Positions 8,637 to 17,531 of a stretch of 64,000 nucleotides of DNA are shown here, piece by piece (the first letter of the stretch is position 1; the number at the start of each line of letters is the position of its first letter). The stretch lies in assembly GCF_052118845.1 (NCBI RefSeq), contig NZ_JBQKGJ010000004.1, forward strand, positions 100,962 through 164,961, given 5' to 3'. Position numbers and translations under genes: made by a program. This DNA comes from Bilifractor sp002394235 (GTDB lineage: Bacteria > Bacillota > Clostridia > Lachnospirales > Lachnospiraceae). The notes beneath the pieces were generated by a model. That model was not told the DNA's origin and made no database searches. It saw nothing but the letters and a program-made list of their open reading frames with translations.

Positions 8637-8747
8637 GATTCATTGTCCTTTCTCTGTGATGCGCTGCCGGATCATATTCCTGTCAGATGATTCCGGTATC
8701 CTGATTCTCTGATTCACTGCTCCTCGAATTCCTGCTTCTCGCATATA

Positions 8748-9440
8748 CTACGACATGAACAATCTCGCTTCCTGTGTCTCGTGACAGATCTGCGCCAGTT
8801 CGAGACCGGGAATGTTCGCCCCCAGATATTCCTCATCCAGATCCGACGTTCGGTCATAAAGATCCGTGATCAGGAGCATGACGTCATGCAAAATCACCTG
8901 TCCTTCTCTCTGACCGAGGGGGACGGAGCGGACCGCGTTCTGCACAAGCGTGGAAGCCACACTGTAGCCGTACAGCTCAAAAGCATCCCGGCAGTCAATT
9001 CCCTTTTCATGGGCAAAAACAGAAAAAACGATCGCGGGGCTGCCGAAGTATTCGTCCTCATCCATCATCTCCGCGTATCGGTTTAAAAATGCATATCTGT
9101 CCCCGTAAATTTTCCGGATCAGCGCCGCCATCTGTACAGCGATCATCCGGCTTCCCTCGCGCGTCTCTCTTGCTGCCACGGACCGGTTGATGATGTCATC
9201 GTATCTCAGAAGCTCCTCCTCACGTCCCTCATCCAGAGCGCGGCTGCATAAAATGACCAGCAGTCCCTCTCCATAGCGGTACTGAGAGCGGAAATAGTTC
9301 TCCAACCACTCCCGAAACTGCGGCGCCTTACGGATGACCCGCCTCGACAGATAATTTTCCATTCCGAAGGAGTGATTAAAGGTACCGATCGGAAAGGTCG
9401 AATCACAGATCTGAAATGCCTCCAGCAACTCTTTTTTCAT
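8748..9440 (-). CDS. ureF: Urease accessory protein UreF
   Basis: UreF bridges UreG and UreD and checks metal delivery. The product from the ATG at 9440 is 230 residues, all-helical in pattern, with the signature DSTFPIGTFNHSFGMENYL close to the N-terminus and LVQNAVRSVPLGQREGQ in the C-terminal half. An in-frame ATG 30 codons upstream lies in sequence with no family similarity, so I prefer 9440. It lies between ureE and ureG in the operon. Confidence 0.92.
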   Translation of the reverse strand: MKKELLEAFQICDSTFPIGTFNHSFGMENYLSRRVIRKAPQFREWLENYFRSQYRYGEGLLVILCSRALDEGREEELLRYDDIINRSVAARETREGSRMIAVQMAALIRKIYGDRYAFLNRYAEMMDEDEYFGSPAIVFSVFAHEKGIDCRDAFELYGYSVASTLVQNAVRSVPLGQREGQVILHDVMLLITDLYDRTSDLDEEYLGANIPGLELAQICHETQEARLFMS

Positions 9441-9550
9441 TCTGCTATTGTCCTCTCTGCAATATCTAATAAAAACTCTGCTGCATCCGGTCTGCAAAAG
9501 GCAGAGATACTGTAAAGCCTTGCCTTTCAAGCAAGCCCGGGCAGAAACCT

Positions 9551-10036
9551 TTAATGCTCTTCCGCGTGGTGCGCATGTGTATGCGCGCCCGGCGTCAGGT
9601 TTGCGTACTGCATGGGTTTGTCCAGCTGCACTTTCTCCACGGTAAACTCTGTTCCGTTATCCTTCAGCGTCTTCAGCACAACCGGATCCATCAGAAGCGT
9701 AATCCTGCCGTCTCTGATCTGCACCGGCTTATGCAGGTTGCCGAGCATATGCGCTGTTTTTCCCATTTCATCCATATCTGAGGGAGTAATCACGATCACC
9801 TCATCCGGAATGACACTCAGTACAAGAAGTTTTCCCGGCTCCAGCATAAAGGCAGATCCGTTCTCCAGCTTCTGTGATTCATCCCCAAGCCGGATTCCAT
9901 AGTCACGCCCGTGATCAGAGGTTACCCGCAGGATTGATTTCAGAAGATCATCACTCTTCACCAGAGCGGTCTCCACATGCCAGGATGCCAGATCCGGAAT
10001 ATCCTGGATATTCCCGTATACTTCTGTCAAAATCAT
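9551..10036 (-). CDS. ureE: Urease accessory nickel chaperone UreE
   Basis: UreE is the dimeric nickel-storage chaperone of urease assembly. The 161-residue product from the ATG at 10036 has an N-terminal beta domain, the DYGIRLGDES block, a ferredoxin-like metal domain with MAHMLGNLHKP-type sequence (GNLHKPV), and a histidine-rich end, HTHAHHAEEH, that provides extra nickel sites. Upstream in-frame codons back to 10093 show no family pattern. Confidence 0.93.
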   Translation of the reverse strand: MILTEVYGNIQDIPDLASWHVETALVKSDDLLKSILRVTSDHGRDYGIRLGDESQKLENGSAFMLEPGKLLVLSVIPDEVIVITPSDMDEMGKTAHMLGNLHKPVQIRDGRITLLMDPVVLKTLKDNGTEFTVEKVQLDKPMQYANLTPGAHTHAHHAEEH

Positions 10037-10210
10037 GATTCTATACAGCTCCTCTCTGTCAGACTGTCCAGCTGTAACCGAGGCATGACGCATATTACGG
10101 GCGATGTCTCCCTGTCATAGTGTCCGCCCATATAGGGAAACCGGTTCCTGCGATTGCCCCAATATCCGTCTGATCATCATCGTCACAGCGTCCTCCCATA
10201 TATGGAGATC

Positions 10211-10244
10211 GGTCCGGCTGTCATTACCGACAGTCCGGACCGCC
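10211..10244 (-). other. Hairpin in ureC-ureE spacer
   Basis: CGGTCCGG-CTGTC pairs with GACAG-T-CCGGACCG around a 6-nt loop, giving a long GC-rich stem with no T-run after it. It lies inside the urease transcript in a 257-bp gap between ureC and ureE. A role in mRNA processing or partial termination, setting the ratio of structural to accessory proteins, is an inference. Confidence 0.6.
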
Positions 10245-10293
10245 CCATGCCGGCACATATCACGCCGGAATATCATACCTGTTTCTGTACTTC

Positions 10294-12015
10294 TCAGAAG
10301 AAGTAGTACCGCTGTGCCAGTGAAATGGTATCTACCGGCTCACAGCTGATCAGCTCGTCATCAATTGTCACATTGAAGGTCTGCGGATCAATCCTGATCG
10401 TCTTCGGCGCATAATTGTTCAGCTTCATATCTCTCTTTGTGAGATTGCGCGTGTTATGAACCGGGAGAACAATCTTGTTCAGGCCAAGTTTTTCCTTAAT
10501 TCCGTGTGTGTACGCATAGGTGGATACAAAAGTGATGCTTGTGCTCTGCACTGCCTTGCCGAAAGCACCGTAGAGATCTCTCATCATTCTTGGTTCAGGC
10601 GTCGGAAGACTTGAGGAAGCATCTCCGACAACGCCATATACGATCATTCCGGATTTCAGAACCAGCTTCGGTTTTGCGCCGAAAAACTTCGGATCCCAGA
10701 TGACCAGATCCGCGTACTTGCCGACCTCGACGGATCCCACATAATCGGAAATGCCGTTGACAATGGCCGGGTTGATGGTATATTTTGCCACATACCGCTT
10801 GATCCGGTTATTATCGTCATATTCGGAATCACCCTCGAGCGGTCCTCTCTGCTGTTTCATCTTGTCTGCCAGCTGCCAGCAGCGCATCGCCACCTCACCG
10901 ACACGGCCCATTGCCATGGCATCAGAGGTCATGACGCTGAGTGCGCCCATATCATGAAGAACATCCTCTGCCGCCACCGTCTGCTTTCTGACACGGGACT
11001 CCGCAAAAGCGACATCCTCCGGAACCTTCGGATCCAGATTGTGACAGACCATGGTCATATCAAAGAGCTCATCGATAACGTTCTGCGTATATGGATTGGT
11101 CGGATTTGTAGAGGACGGAAGAATGTTCTCATCACCGGCAACAATCATGATATCCGGTGCATGTCCGCCGCCGGCGCCCTCTGTATGGAAGGTATGAACC
11201 GTGCGTCCTGCAAAGGCATTAATTGTATTCTCAACGAATCCGCCTTCATTCAGGGAATCTGTGTGCACCGCGTACTGAACATCATACTTGTCCGCTGCCT
11301 TGATGGAATTGTCAATTCCCGCCGCCGTAGCGCCCCAGTCCTCATGCGTCTTGATTGCCGCGGCACCTGCCTCGACCTGCTCTGCAATGGTCTCCGGTGT
11401 CGCGCCGGCGCCCTTTGCCATAAATCCATAGTTCAGAGGATCGTTTTCAACCGCTTCGATCATACGCTGAATATGCCATGCGCCCGGCGTGGTTGTGGCA
11501 GAGTTGGAACCGTCTGCCGGCCCTGTTCCGCCTCCAAAGAGCGTCGTAATACCATTGTCGAGAGCGGCATGAGCCAGGCCTGTGGAAAGATAATGAACAT
11601 GAAGATCGATACCTCCCGCGGTAAGAATCAGCCCTTCACCTGAGATCGCCTCCGTGCTTGCTCCGACGATGAAATCGATGTTGTCCATGATATCCGGGTT
11701 TCCGCCCTTGCCGATAGCGAGGATCTTCCCGTCACGGATACCGATATCCGCTTTGTAGATTCCTGTATAATCGATGACCGTAATTCCCGTGATAATCGTA
11801 TCCGCGACCTTCGGATTATCCTTTCTGGTCTGCGTCGCACTGACGCCCATTCCGTCACGAAGGACCTTGCCGCCGCCGAATTTGCTCTCCTGTCCGTGTA
11901 CGGTATAATCCTTCTCTATCTTTGCGAACAGATTGGTATCTCCCAGCCGGACACTGTCTCCCTCCGCCGGTCCGAACATCTGTGTATACTGCTTCCGGTC
12001 CATTTCAAAGCTCAT
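10294..12015 (-). CDS. ureC: Urease alpha subunit UreC
   Basis: This is the catalytic subunit that hydrolyses urea to ammonia and carbamate at a di-nickel centre. The 573-residue product has every ligand motif: the HxH pair in GGIDLHVHYLS, the carbamylated lysine in AAIKTHEDWGAT, VHTFHTEGAGGGHAPD with the nickel and substrate histidines, the mobile-flap MVCHNLD with catalytic Cys-His, and the aspartate ligand in MTSDAMAMGRVGE. Two positions differ from the Klebsiella and jack-bean forms I recall: CHN instead of CHH after the flap cysteine, and SDAM instead of SDSQ. The residues known as essential are kept. It overlaps ureB by 4 bp. Confidence 0.98.
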   Translation of the reverse strand: MSFEMDRKQYTQMFGPAEGDSVRLGDTNLFAKIEKDYTVHGQESKFGGGKVLRDGMGVSATQTRKDNPKVADTIITGITVIDYTGIYKADIGIRDGKILAIGKGGNPDIMDNIDFIVGASTEAISGEGLILTAGGIDLHVHYLSTGLAHAALDNGITTLFGGGTGPADGSNSATTTPGAWHIQRMIEAVENDPLNYGFMAKGAGATPETIAEQVEAGAAAIKTHEDWGATAAGIDNSIKAADKYDVQYAVHTDSLNEGGFVENTINAFAGRTVHTFHTEGAGGGHAPDIMIVAGDENILPSSTNPTNPYTQNVIDELFDMTMVCHNLDPKVPEDVAFAESRVRKQTVAAEDVLHDMGALSVMTSDAMAMGRVGEVAMRCWQLADKMKQQRGPLEGDSEYDDNNRIKRYVAKYTINPAIVNGISDYVGSVEVGKYADLVIWDPKFFGAKPKLVLKSGMIVYGVVGDASSSLPTPEPRMMRDLYGAFGKAVQSTSITFVSTYAYTHGIKEKLGLNKIVLPVHNTRNLTKRDMKLNNYAPKTIRIDPQTFNVTIDDELISCEPVDTISLAQRYYFF

Positions 12016-12368
12016 ACCGTCACCTCCAGATCTGTGCTGTGGGCTTTCTTGTTCTTGTCCAGATACCCGTTCACACGGTTATTGAAGCCAAAGACTCTGC
12101 GTTTTCCGCCGAAATCAATCAGGCGTACCGTTCTAGTCTCGCCGGGCTCAAAGCGGATTGCCGTTCCCGCAGCGATATCAAGACGCTTTCCATATGCCTT
12201 CGCGCGGTCAAACTTCAGTCCCTGCTCGTTTGCCTCATAAAAATGGTATTCCGATCCGACCTGAACCGCTCTGTCTCCTACATTCTTTACTTCCAGCTCG
12301 ATTGCATCATAGCCTTCATTGTAAGGAACCGGTTTATCTGTCGCAAAATGAACCTCTCCTGGAATCAT
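12012..12368 (-). CDS. ureB: Urease beta subunit UreB
   Basis: The 118-residue structural subunit packs on UreC. It begins MIPGEVHF and contains the conserved stretches VKNVGDRAVQVGSEYHFYE, AYGKRLDIAAGTAIRFEPG and GKRRVFGFNNRVNGYLD. It is a separate gene, not fused to gamma as in Helicobacter. It is coupled to ureC by a 4-bp overlap. Confidence 0.97.
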   Translation of the reverse strand: MIPGEVHFATDKPVPYNEGYDAIELEVKNVGDRAVQVGSEYHFYEANEQGLKFDRAKAYGKRLDIAAGTAIRFEPGETRTVRLIDFGGKRRVFGFNNRVNGYLDKNKKAHSTDLEVTV

Positions 12369-12485
12369 AGACTGCTCCTTTCTGCTGTGCTCAGTAAGTC
12401 TGCATGCCCCGTGTCCGGGACATCAAAATGTATAAGTCCCCGCGTCACTGTCTTCGTGCCGCTTTCCCTAAGGAGAATCCTCCGG

Positions 12486-12788
12486 TCAGCGGATCGGGTC
12501 ATGGATCGTGACAAGCTTTGTGCCGTCCACAAAGGTCGCCTCGACCTGAATCATCGGAATCATCTCCGGCACGCCTTCCATGACGTCATCCCTGGTCAGA
12601 ATCCGTGCTCCCTCATCCATAAGTTCCGCCACGGTCTTTCCGTCTCTGGCACCCTCCAGAATATAACTGGTGATAATTGCAACGCTCTCCGGATGGTTCA
12701 GCTTTACTCCTCTGTCCTTCCGCTTCTGCGCGATCATTGCTGCCAGACTGATCATCATTTTTTCGCGCTCACGCTCTGTCAGTTGCAT
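12486..12788 (-). CDS. ureA: Urease gamma subunit UreA
   Basis: The 100-residue product is the small structural subunit: MQLTEREREKMMISLAAMIA at the start, RKDRGVKLNHPESVAIITSY in the middle, and VPEMIPMIQVEATFVDGTKL near the end. AAAGGAGGTATTT precedes the ATG. The 117-bp gap to ureB contains a fragment of dispersed repeat (TGTATAAGTCCCCGCGTCAC). Confidence 0.97.
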   Translation of the reverse strand: MQLTEREREKMMISLAAMIAQKRKDRGVKLNHPESVAIITSYILEGARDGKTVAELMDEGARILTRDDVMEGVPEMIPMIQVEATFVDGTKLVTIHDPIR

Positions 12789-12965
12789 AAATACCTCCTT
12801 TTCTCACAGCCGGCTGTCAATTCACCGGCTTTTCAGGATGAAAACTCTGCTGCTCTATCTCTGTATCCGTTACCGGATACCTCTGTCGAAAACCGGCGTC
12901 GGAATATCTTCCGCCGGTCCGAACAGACCATTGATAAAATCTGCGCCGGAATCTGAAGAGACCGT

Positions 12966-13484
12966 TTATGACGGCCACATATTCACGAGCATCAGGAAGC
13001 CGGGAATCCAGGCCGTAACCACGCCCTCAATCACTCCAAGCCATGCCGGGAATTTTCCAAGATTCTTCTTCAGACCGCAGGTCAGGAATCCTGTGAACCA
13101 CAGAAGTCCCCATGCCCACCAGATCAGTCCGTAGATCCAGTTCCCGCCGTATCCGACAAAGCAGAGCGCTCCCGCCGGAATCGCGTTGATGGCTACAAAC
13201 AGACTGAACCATCCATACAGACGCTGATCAAATCCGAAGATCGTATTGATTGCGGAGTAAAGATAGGTGAATGCGAACAGAAGCCCCGTTGCACTTCCGT
13301 AAAACCAGAGCATGCCCTGATTGCTGACTACCCCGTATCCCAGTGCAATGATGTTCAGTACCAGACTGAGCCCGCCGGTGAAAATGTTCATGACAACCAT
13401 GGACTTGTCCTTCACCTCAAGAACCCCGGCCAGGCCATTGCTGATCAGAACAATTCCCACATAAAGTAAAATGGTACCTAGCAT
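12966..13484 (-). CDS. ureI: AmiS/UreI family urea channel
   Basis: The 172-residue product from the ATG at 13484 (good GGAAGGA site) has about six membrane helices and matches the AmiS/UreI amide-channel family: LLYVGIVLISNGLAG first helix, NIFTGGLSLVLNIIALGYG, the LFAFTYLYSAIN segment, and LIWWAWGLLWFTGF. In Helicobacter UreI is a proton-gated urea channel. As first gene of this operon it probably brings urea to the cytoplasmic urease; whether it is acid-gated cannot be seen. Extending upstream to 13601 gives a non-family N-terminus that lies in the leader. Confidence 0.92.
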   Translation of the reverse strand: MLGTILLYVGIVLISNGLAGVLEVKDKSMVVMNIFTGGLSLVLNIIALGYGVVSNQGMLWFYGSATGLLFAFTYLYSAINTIFGFDQRLYGWFSLFVAINAIPAGALCFVGYGGNWIYGLIWWAWGLLWFTGFLTCGLKKNLGKFPAWLGVIEGVVTAWIPGFLMLVNMWPS

Positions 13485-13704
13485 GATTCGTTCCTTCCTT
13501 TCTGCTGTACATATGCCGGATGTCATTTCTTTGTATAAGGCCGTGCTGTGAACACCGTCCGAAAATACATAAGGGAGAAACAGGAGCTTTCTAACGCTCA
13601 CCTATTTCCCCCTCGAAATGACTGATCCATTTACTTTTCAATGAGTACTATACCCTGCCGGATCCGCAATCGTAAATACTTATTTTTCAGCATGAGCGCC
13701 AGAC
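13485..13704 (-). promoter_or_regulatory. Urease operon promoter and structured leader
   Basis: On the minus strand a plausible sigma-A promoter is TTTACG (13671-13676), 18 bp, TATAGT (13647-13652). The leader then contains a long stem: GGGGAAATAGG pairs with CCTGTTTCTCCC (13573-13611) with one bulge, capped by an inner TGAGC/GCTC stem. No T-run follows directly. It may be a metal-, pH- or ammonia-responsive leader or simply a stabilising stem. I could not match it to a known riboswitch class. Confidence 0.5.
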
Positions 13705-15144
13705 TTAAACCTTTCCGGATTCGCTTACGGTCTTGCGCTCTGATCTACTTAGCTCATGCATGAACGGAACGATGAACGGTACTGTGACCGCTGCCGTAAT
13801 TACATCCGCGAGCGGCTGTGCCAGAATAATTCCGTTAATTCCCCAGAGCCTCGGAAGGATACATACCAGCGGAATAAAGCAGAAGCCGCTTTTCAGACCG
13901 GCAAGGAATGAGGCCCGAAAGCTCTTTCCAATGCTCTGAAAAAGCATGTTGGAGCTGATGATCCATGCCTGAAGGAGGCAGGTCGCACACTGCCAGCGAA
14001 GTGCCGGCGCTCCGATCTTCACCACATCCGCATCAGGCCGGAACCAGGCGATCACAGGCGCAGCAAAAACGGCCATGACAAGGGCGATGACTCCCAGGAC
14101 AACCGTCCCCGCCGCCACGGTAAATCCGTAACCGCGTTTCACTCTCCGATACTTTCCCGCGCCGTAATTAAACGCTGCTACCGGCTGGAGCCCCTGTCCG
14201 ATTCCGATTGCGACGGATGCCATCAGGAACACCACTCTTCCCACGATGCTCATGCCGGCGATCGCCGCATCTCCGTAGGCAGATGCCTGAGACGTCAGAA
14301 ATCCCGTCGATACACTGTTCAGCGTCTGACGCACAAAGCTCGCGAATCCCGTCCTTACAATATCCGCGGTATCCCTTCCGAGAACTCTCCACCGGAACAG
14401 TCCGGAAGCCGCCCTCCCGACCGTCCGGAGAGAGAAATAGGTCACGGTCTTTCCGCTGTAAAACATATGGAGAAGAATCAGAAAACTGATAATCTGAGAT
14501 ACAGCCGTCGATATTCCTGCGCCGCTGACCCCCAGATGGAAGCCGAACATCAGAATCGGGTCGCCGATCAGATTCAGGATGCCTCCCGTCGTAAGACCTA
14601 TCATCGCATAAAATGCCCGTCCCTCATAGCGGAGGATGTTGTTCAGCACACAGCTTGTCGCCAGAAATGGCCCCGACAGAAAAATCCAGAACGCGTATTC
14701 TCTCGCGTATGGAAGAATCGTATCCGTCGCTCCAAGAAGGCGGAGGATCGGATTCATGAAAATCATACAGAACAGTGCGGCAAGAATACCAACGCCAAAG
14801 CTGACGAAAAAAGACGTAGACGCGAACTTTACTGCGGCATCCGGATCCTCTGCGCCCAGGTGTCTGGATATGATGCTTCCGGCGCCATGACCGAACATGA
14901 AACCCAGTGCCTGGAAAATTGCCATCAGCGCAAATACAATTCCGACCGCCCCGGACGCCGATGTTCCGATCCGGCTGACGAAATACGTGTCGCCGGTGTT
15001 ATAGATGTTCGTGATCAGCATACTGATGATCGTCGGAACCGCCAGCTGCAGAATCAGCTTCGAGACCGGCGTCTCCGTCATCCTCCGGTACTGTTTCTCC
15101 TCATTTTCTTTTTCTATTGTCTCTGATTTACTAATATTTTTCAT
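13705..15144 (-). CDS. MATE family multidrug/metabolite exporter
   Basis: This is a twelve-helix secondary exporter of the MATE family (NorM/MepA-like branch), usually driven by sodium or protons. It shows TPVSKLILQLAVPTIISML at the start, the YFVSRIGTSASGAVGIVF loop, the GHGAGSIISRHLGAED motif, and FNYGAGKYRRVKRGY at the corresponding place in the second half. The 479-residue length (from the ATG at 15144) is normal. A TTG two codons earlier is also possible. The substrate is unknown. The urease operon starts 220 bp downstream on the same strand with its own promoter. Confidence 0.93.
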   Translation of the reverse strand: MKNISKSETIEKENEEKQYRRMTETPVSKLILQLAVPTIISMLITNIYNTGDTYFVSRIGTSASGAVGIVFALMAIFQALGFMFGHGAGSIISRHLGAEDPDAAVKFASTSFFVSFGVGILAALFCMIFMNPILRLLGATDTILPYAREYAFWIFLSGPFLATSCVLNNILRYEGRAFYAMIGLTTGGILNLIGDPILMFGFHLGVSGAGISTAVSQIISFLILLHMFYSGKTVTYFSLRTVGRAASGLFRWRVLGRDTADIVRTGFASFVRQTLNSVSTGFLTSQASAYGDAAIAGMSIVGRVVFLMASVAIGIGQGLQPVAAFNYGAGKYRRVKRGYGFTVAAGTVVLGVIALVMAVFAAPVIAWFRPDADVVKIGAPALRWQCATCLLQAWIISSNMLFQSIGKSFRASFLAGLKSGFCFIPLVCILPRLWGINGIILAQPLADVITAAVTVPFIVPFMHELSRSERKTVSESGKV

Positions 15145-15159
15145 AACCAATCCGTAGCT

Positions 15160-15245
15160 TATACCGTATGTGACGCTGGTTACAGCATGTGGTTTATTCT
15201 TTTATCTCTTCGAAAACGCAGACAGGCCGCCTGCCGCAAAGCGTG
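15160..15245 (-). repeat. Dispersed repeat family A copy (reverse orientation)
   Basis: Reverse orientation of the family: TTCGAAAACGCAGACAGGC, preceded by TGTGACGCTGGTTACAG and touching the 3' end of the MalY-like gene. Confidence 0.65.
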
Positions 15246-15247
15246 TG

Positions 15248-17011
15248 TCAGAAAATCCCGATCTGCTTCAGCTTCACGCATTCCTCCTCCGTGAAGAGCT
15301 CCGCAATCTTCAATCCTCCGTTTTGCAGGATCCGGCAATAATTCTGCGCTTCCTCCATATCCTTGTTCCCAACGATATTTCCATTTACAAATCCCGCCAG
15401 ATGACATTCCTCTACAGGATAATTTTCCAGAATCCTCTTCACGGCACTCACCGTCATATCACGATTTCTGTCATCGGAAACGGTCAGCAGACCGTCATCA
15501 TTGTATATCCATCCGGCAGAGAAATTCTCAGGATCCCCGCTTTCTTCAGGCTCTCCACTTTCTTCAGGATCCACGCTTTCTTCTCCGTCATCCGTCTCCG
15601 TGCTCCCTCTCTTCATGTCACAGCGTGCTTCCTTCTCTTCTCTCTGTCGAATTTCTTCTTGCCGATTCAATCTGTCGGTATCCCGACAGCCTTCAGATTT
15701 ATCTGCTCCCTGCATGCCGCTGTCGCCGGAACGCGCTCCCTCAACGTCTGTCTGATCTTCATCAGACTTATTGATCCACAAATAAGCCTCTGTATCCGTA
15801 TCGGTGAAAACATAATCCCGCATCCTGCCAAGCGCTTCCATGAGTTTTGTCTTTGGCAGAGCCAGATTGACGCGAATATGACTGTTACCGCCGAATGCAT
15901 GACCCGTCTGCCACCCGACGCCTACATTCCAGCCCGCTCTGAGAACCTCATCGATCGTTCTTCCGGTTCTTCTGCAGAAGCCGGTGCAGTCCAGAAACAG
16001 CATATAGGTGCCCTCCGGCATTGAAACATCCACGCCCTCGAAATTTTCCTGTATGAAATCAACTGCCGTGCGGCAGTTATCCTCGAGAACACTTCTGAGC
16101 TCATTGGTCCATTCCGCTCCCTCGCGGCTGTATGCCGCGATCAGTGCGTGCTCACTGAAGACATTCATTTCATTGTAATGGGTATTTGCCGAAAAATCCG
16201 TGATTCTCTGATTGAGCTTCTGATTATATATGATATGGTAGCTCCCGACAAGCCCCGCCAGATTGAAGGTCTTGCTCGGCGCATACGCCGCCATAACATG
16301 CTCACGGGCCCATTCACTGACCATCTGAGCCGGTACATGGGAATGCCCGGTATAGGTAAGATCCGACCAGATCTCATCACTGATCACGAGGCAGTCATTT
16401 CTTCGGAAAACCTCCATTGCCTTTTCGATTTCCTCTGCTGTCCAGACTCTCCCGCACGGATTATGCGGAGAGCAGAAAATTGCAAGCCGGACCTGATTCT
16501 CACGGATCTGACGCTCCATGTCCTCATAGTCCATCCGCCAGATCCCACTTTCATCCTTCTTCAGATCGCTGAACACCGGACGCCGCCCCTTGCCGATAAT
16601 ATCTCCGATAAAACCGACATAATATGGCCGATGAAGAAATATCCGATCTCCGGGCTGTGTCAGTACATCAATCACGCTCGAGATAAATCCGTGCACACCA
16701 TTTTCATATCCGATATGTTCCCGCGAGAGTCCTGTCACATGATTGCGTTCTTCCTGCCATCGGATAATCGAGTCGTAGTAAGTGTCCTTTGGTACAAAAT
16801 ATCCAAACAACGGATGCTGCGCACGCCTGATGATCGCGTCTGTAATCGCCGGGCAGGTCTTGAAATTCATATCCGCCACCCACATTGGGATAAAATCGAA
16901 TCCCCTCATCGGCGCTCCCGGCTCAAATCCCCAGACCCGCTTTCCGGCGGCATCCACCGCGGTGGCATCCTGTCCCCGCCTGTCAATAATCGACGTAAAA
17001 TCGTACTTCAT
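15248..17011 (-). CDS. MalY/PatB-type PLP aminotransferase / cystathionine beta-lyase with extra C-terminal region
   Basis: Residues 1-400 are a complete fold-type I PLP enzyme of the MalY/PatB (C-S lyase) group: PMWVADMNFKTCPAI, the CSPHNPCGRVW motif, SDEIWSDLTY, and the lysine motif YAPSKTFNLAGL that carries the cofactor. Such enzymes cleave cystathionine or cysteine conjugates. From about residue 400 the protein is unusual. It continues for about 187 residues with a charged low-complexity linker (including tandem PEESG units) and ends in a roughly 90-residue domain (from SAGWIYNDDG to KLKQIGIF) that I do not recognise. The family is normally about 390 residues. The ATG at 17011 has GGAGAAAGA before it; the ORF upstream to 17092 lacks family sequence. 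Confidence 0.88.
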   Translation of the reverse strand: MKYDFTSIIDRRGQDATAVDAAGKRVWGFEPGAPMRGFDFIPMWVADMNFKTCPAITDAIIRRAQHPLFGYFVPKDTYYDSIIRWQEERNHVTGLSREHIGYENGVHGFISSVIDVLTQPGDRIFLHRPYYVGFIGDIIGKGRRPVFSDLKKDESGIWRMDYEDMERQIRENQVRLAIFCSPHNPCGRVWTAEEIEKAMEVFRRNDCLVISDEIWSDLTYTGHSHVPAQMVSEWAREHVMAAYAPSKTFNLAGLVGSYHIIYNQKLNQRITDFSANTHYNEMNVFSEHALIAAYSREGAEWTNELRSVLEDNCRTAVDFIQENFEGVDVSMPEGTYMLFLDCTGFCRRTGRTIDEVLRAGWNVGVGWQTGHAFGGNSHIRVNLALPKTKLMEALGRMRDYVFTDTDTEAYLWINKSDEDQTDVEGARSGDSGMQGADKSEGCRDTDRLNRQEEIRQREEKEARCDMKRGSTETDDGEESVDPEESGEPEESGDPENFSAGWIYNDDGLLTVSDDRNRDMTVSAVKRILENYPVEECHLAGFVNGNIVGNKDMEEAQNYCRILQNGGLKIAELFTEEECVKLKQIGIF

Positions 17012-17231
17012 TCTTTCTCCGTCTCCACACAAAATTCGAATTATTCTCCGATGCACACCGCAGCAGCGCATTTTTCCGTATATTCCATTCATAAAAATGA
17101 GGTTTCTGCCACACTGCAGGACATTACGTCTGCCATTGTATCATATCCGGAAGGATTCTGAAATACGGTCATTTTTGGTCCTGTGAAGGAGAACACGGTT
17201 CTTTGTTTTCTCTCCCAAACGCGGTGCCTGC
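17012..17231. other. Intergenic, malY promoter region
   Basis: No gene is visible. The minus-strand promoter of the MalY-like gene should lie here; I see no strong consensus site. Confidence 0.4.
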
Positions 17232-17361
17232 AAAGGTATCCGCACCTTACGCGCGTATCCTGCTGTCAGTATCCATTCAAGAGCGTGGCACTTAGAAAAG
17301 ATAACCGCACCTTGCGCGCTGTATCATGCTGTCAGTATCCTTTCAAGAGCGTGGCGATTAC
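17232..17361 (+). repeat. Two tandem copies of a ~64-bp unit
   Basis: Copy 1 (about 17232-17294) and copy 2 (about 17296-17361) share CCGCACCTT-CGCGC, then TGCTGTCAGTATCC, then TTCAAGAGCGTGGC, with a few substitutions and small gaps. The unit ends directly at the 96-bp family B element. Confidence 0.75.
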
Positions 17362-17363
17362 AA

Positions 17364-17459
17364 ATAAAACACGCTGCGCGAGTTTTATCTCGCTATCGCG
17401 ACGCTCGCCGCACACGAATACTTCGCATTCGGCTGCGGCTCACTGTTCGCGTAAAAAAA
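17364..17459 (+). repeat. Family B 96-bp repeat, copy 1
   Basis: It starts ATAAAACACGCTGCGCGAGT and ends TGTTCGCGTAAAAAAA. It differs from the copy at 35437-35532 by a single base (95 of 96 identical). Its poly-A end is, on the minus strand, the T-run of the terminator of the SLH-protein gene. The first 26 bp form an imperfect palindrome. Confidence 0.9.
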
Positions 17460-17481
17460 CAGTGCCCCCAGAGGGGCACTG
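17453..17481 (-). terminator. Intrinsic terminator of SLH protein gene
   Basis: On the minus strand CAGTGCCCC-TCTG-GGGGCACTG is followed by seven T residues that also belong to the family B repeat. Confidence 0.85.
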
Positions 17482-17531
17482 AAATATCAGCTATGATCTT
17501 ATGAAAAAAATCCGTTCCTGTCATTTCTCTC

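Noticed and set aside
10294..12015. Possible inactive urease because of CHN instead of CHH in the flap
   Set aside because: The catalytic Cys-His pair and all nickel ligands are present; the changed residue is the one after the catalytic histidine and may vary within the family.
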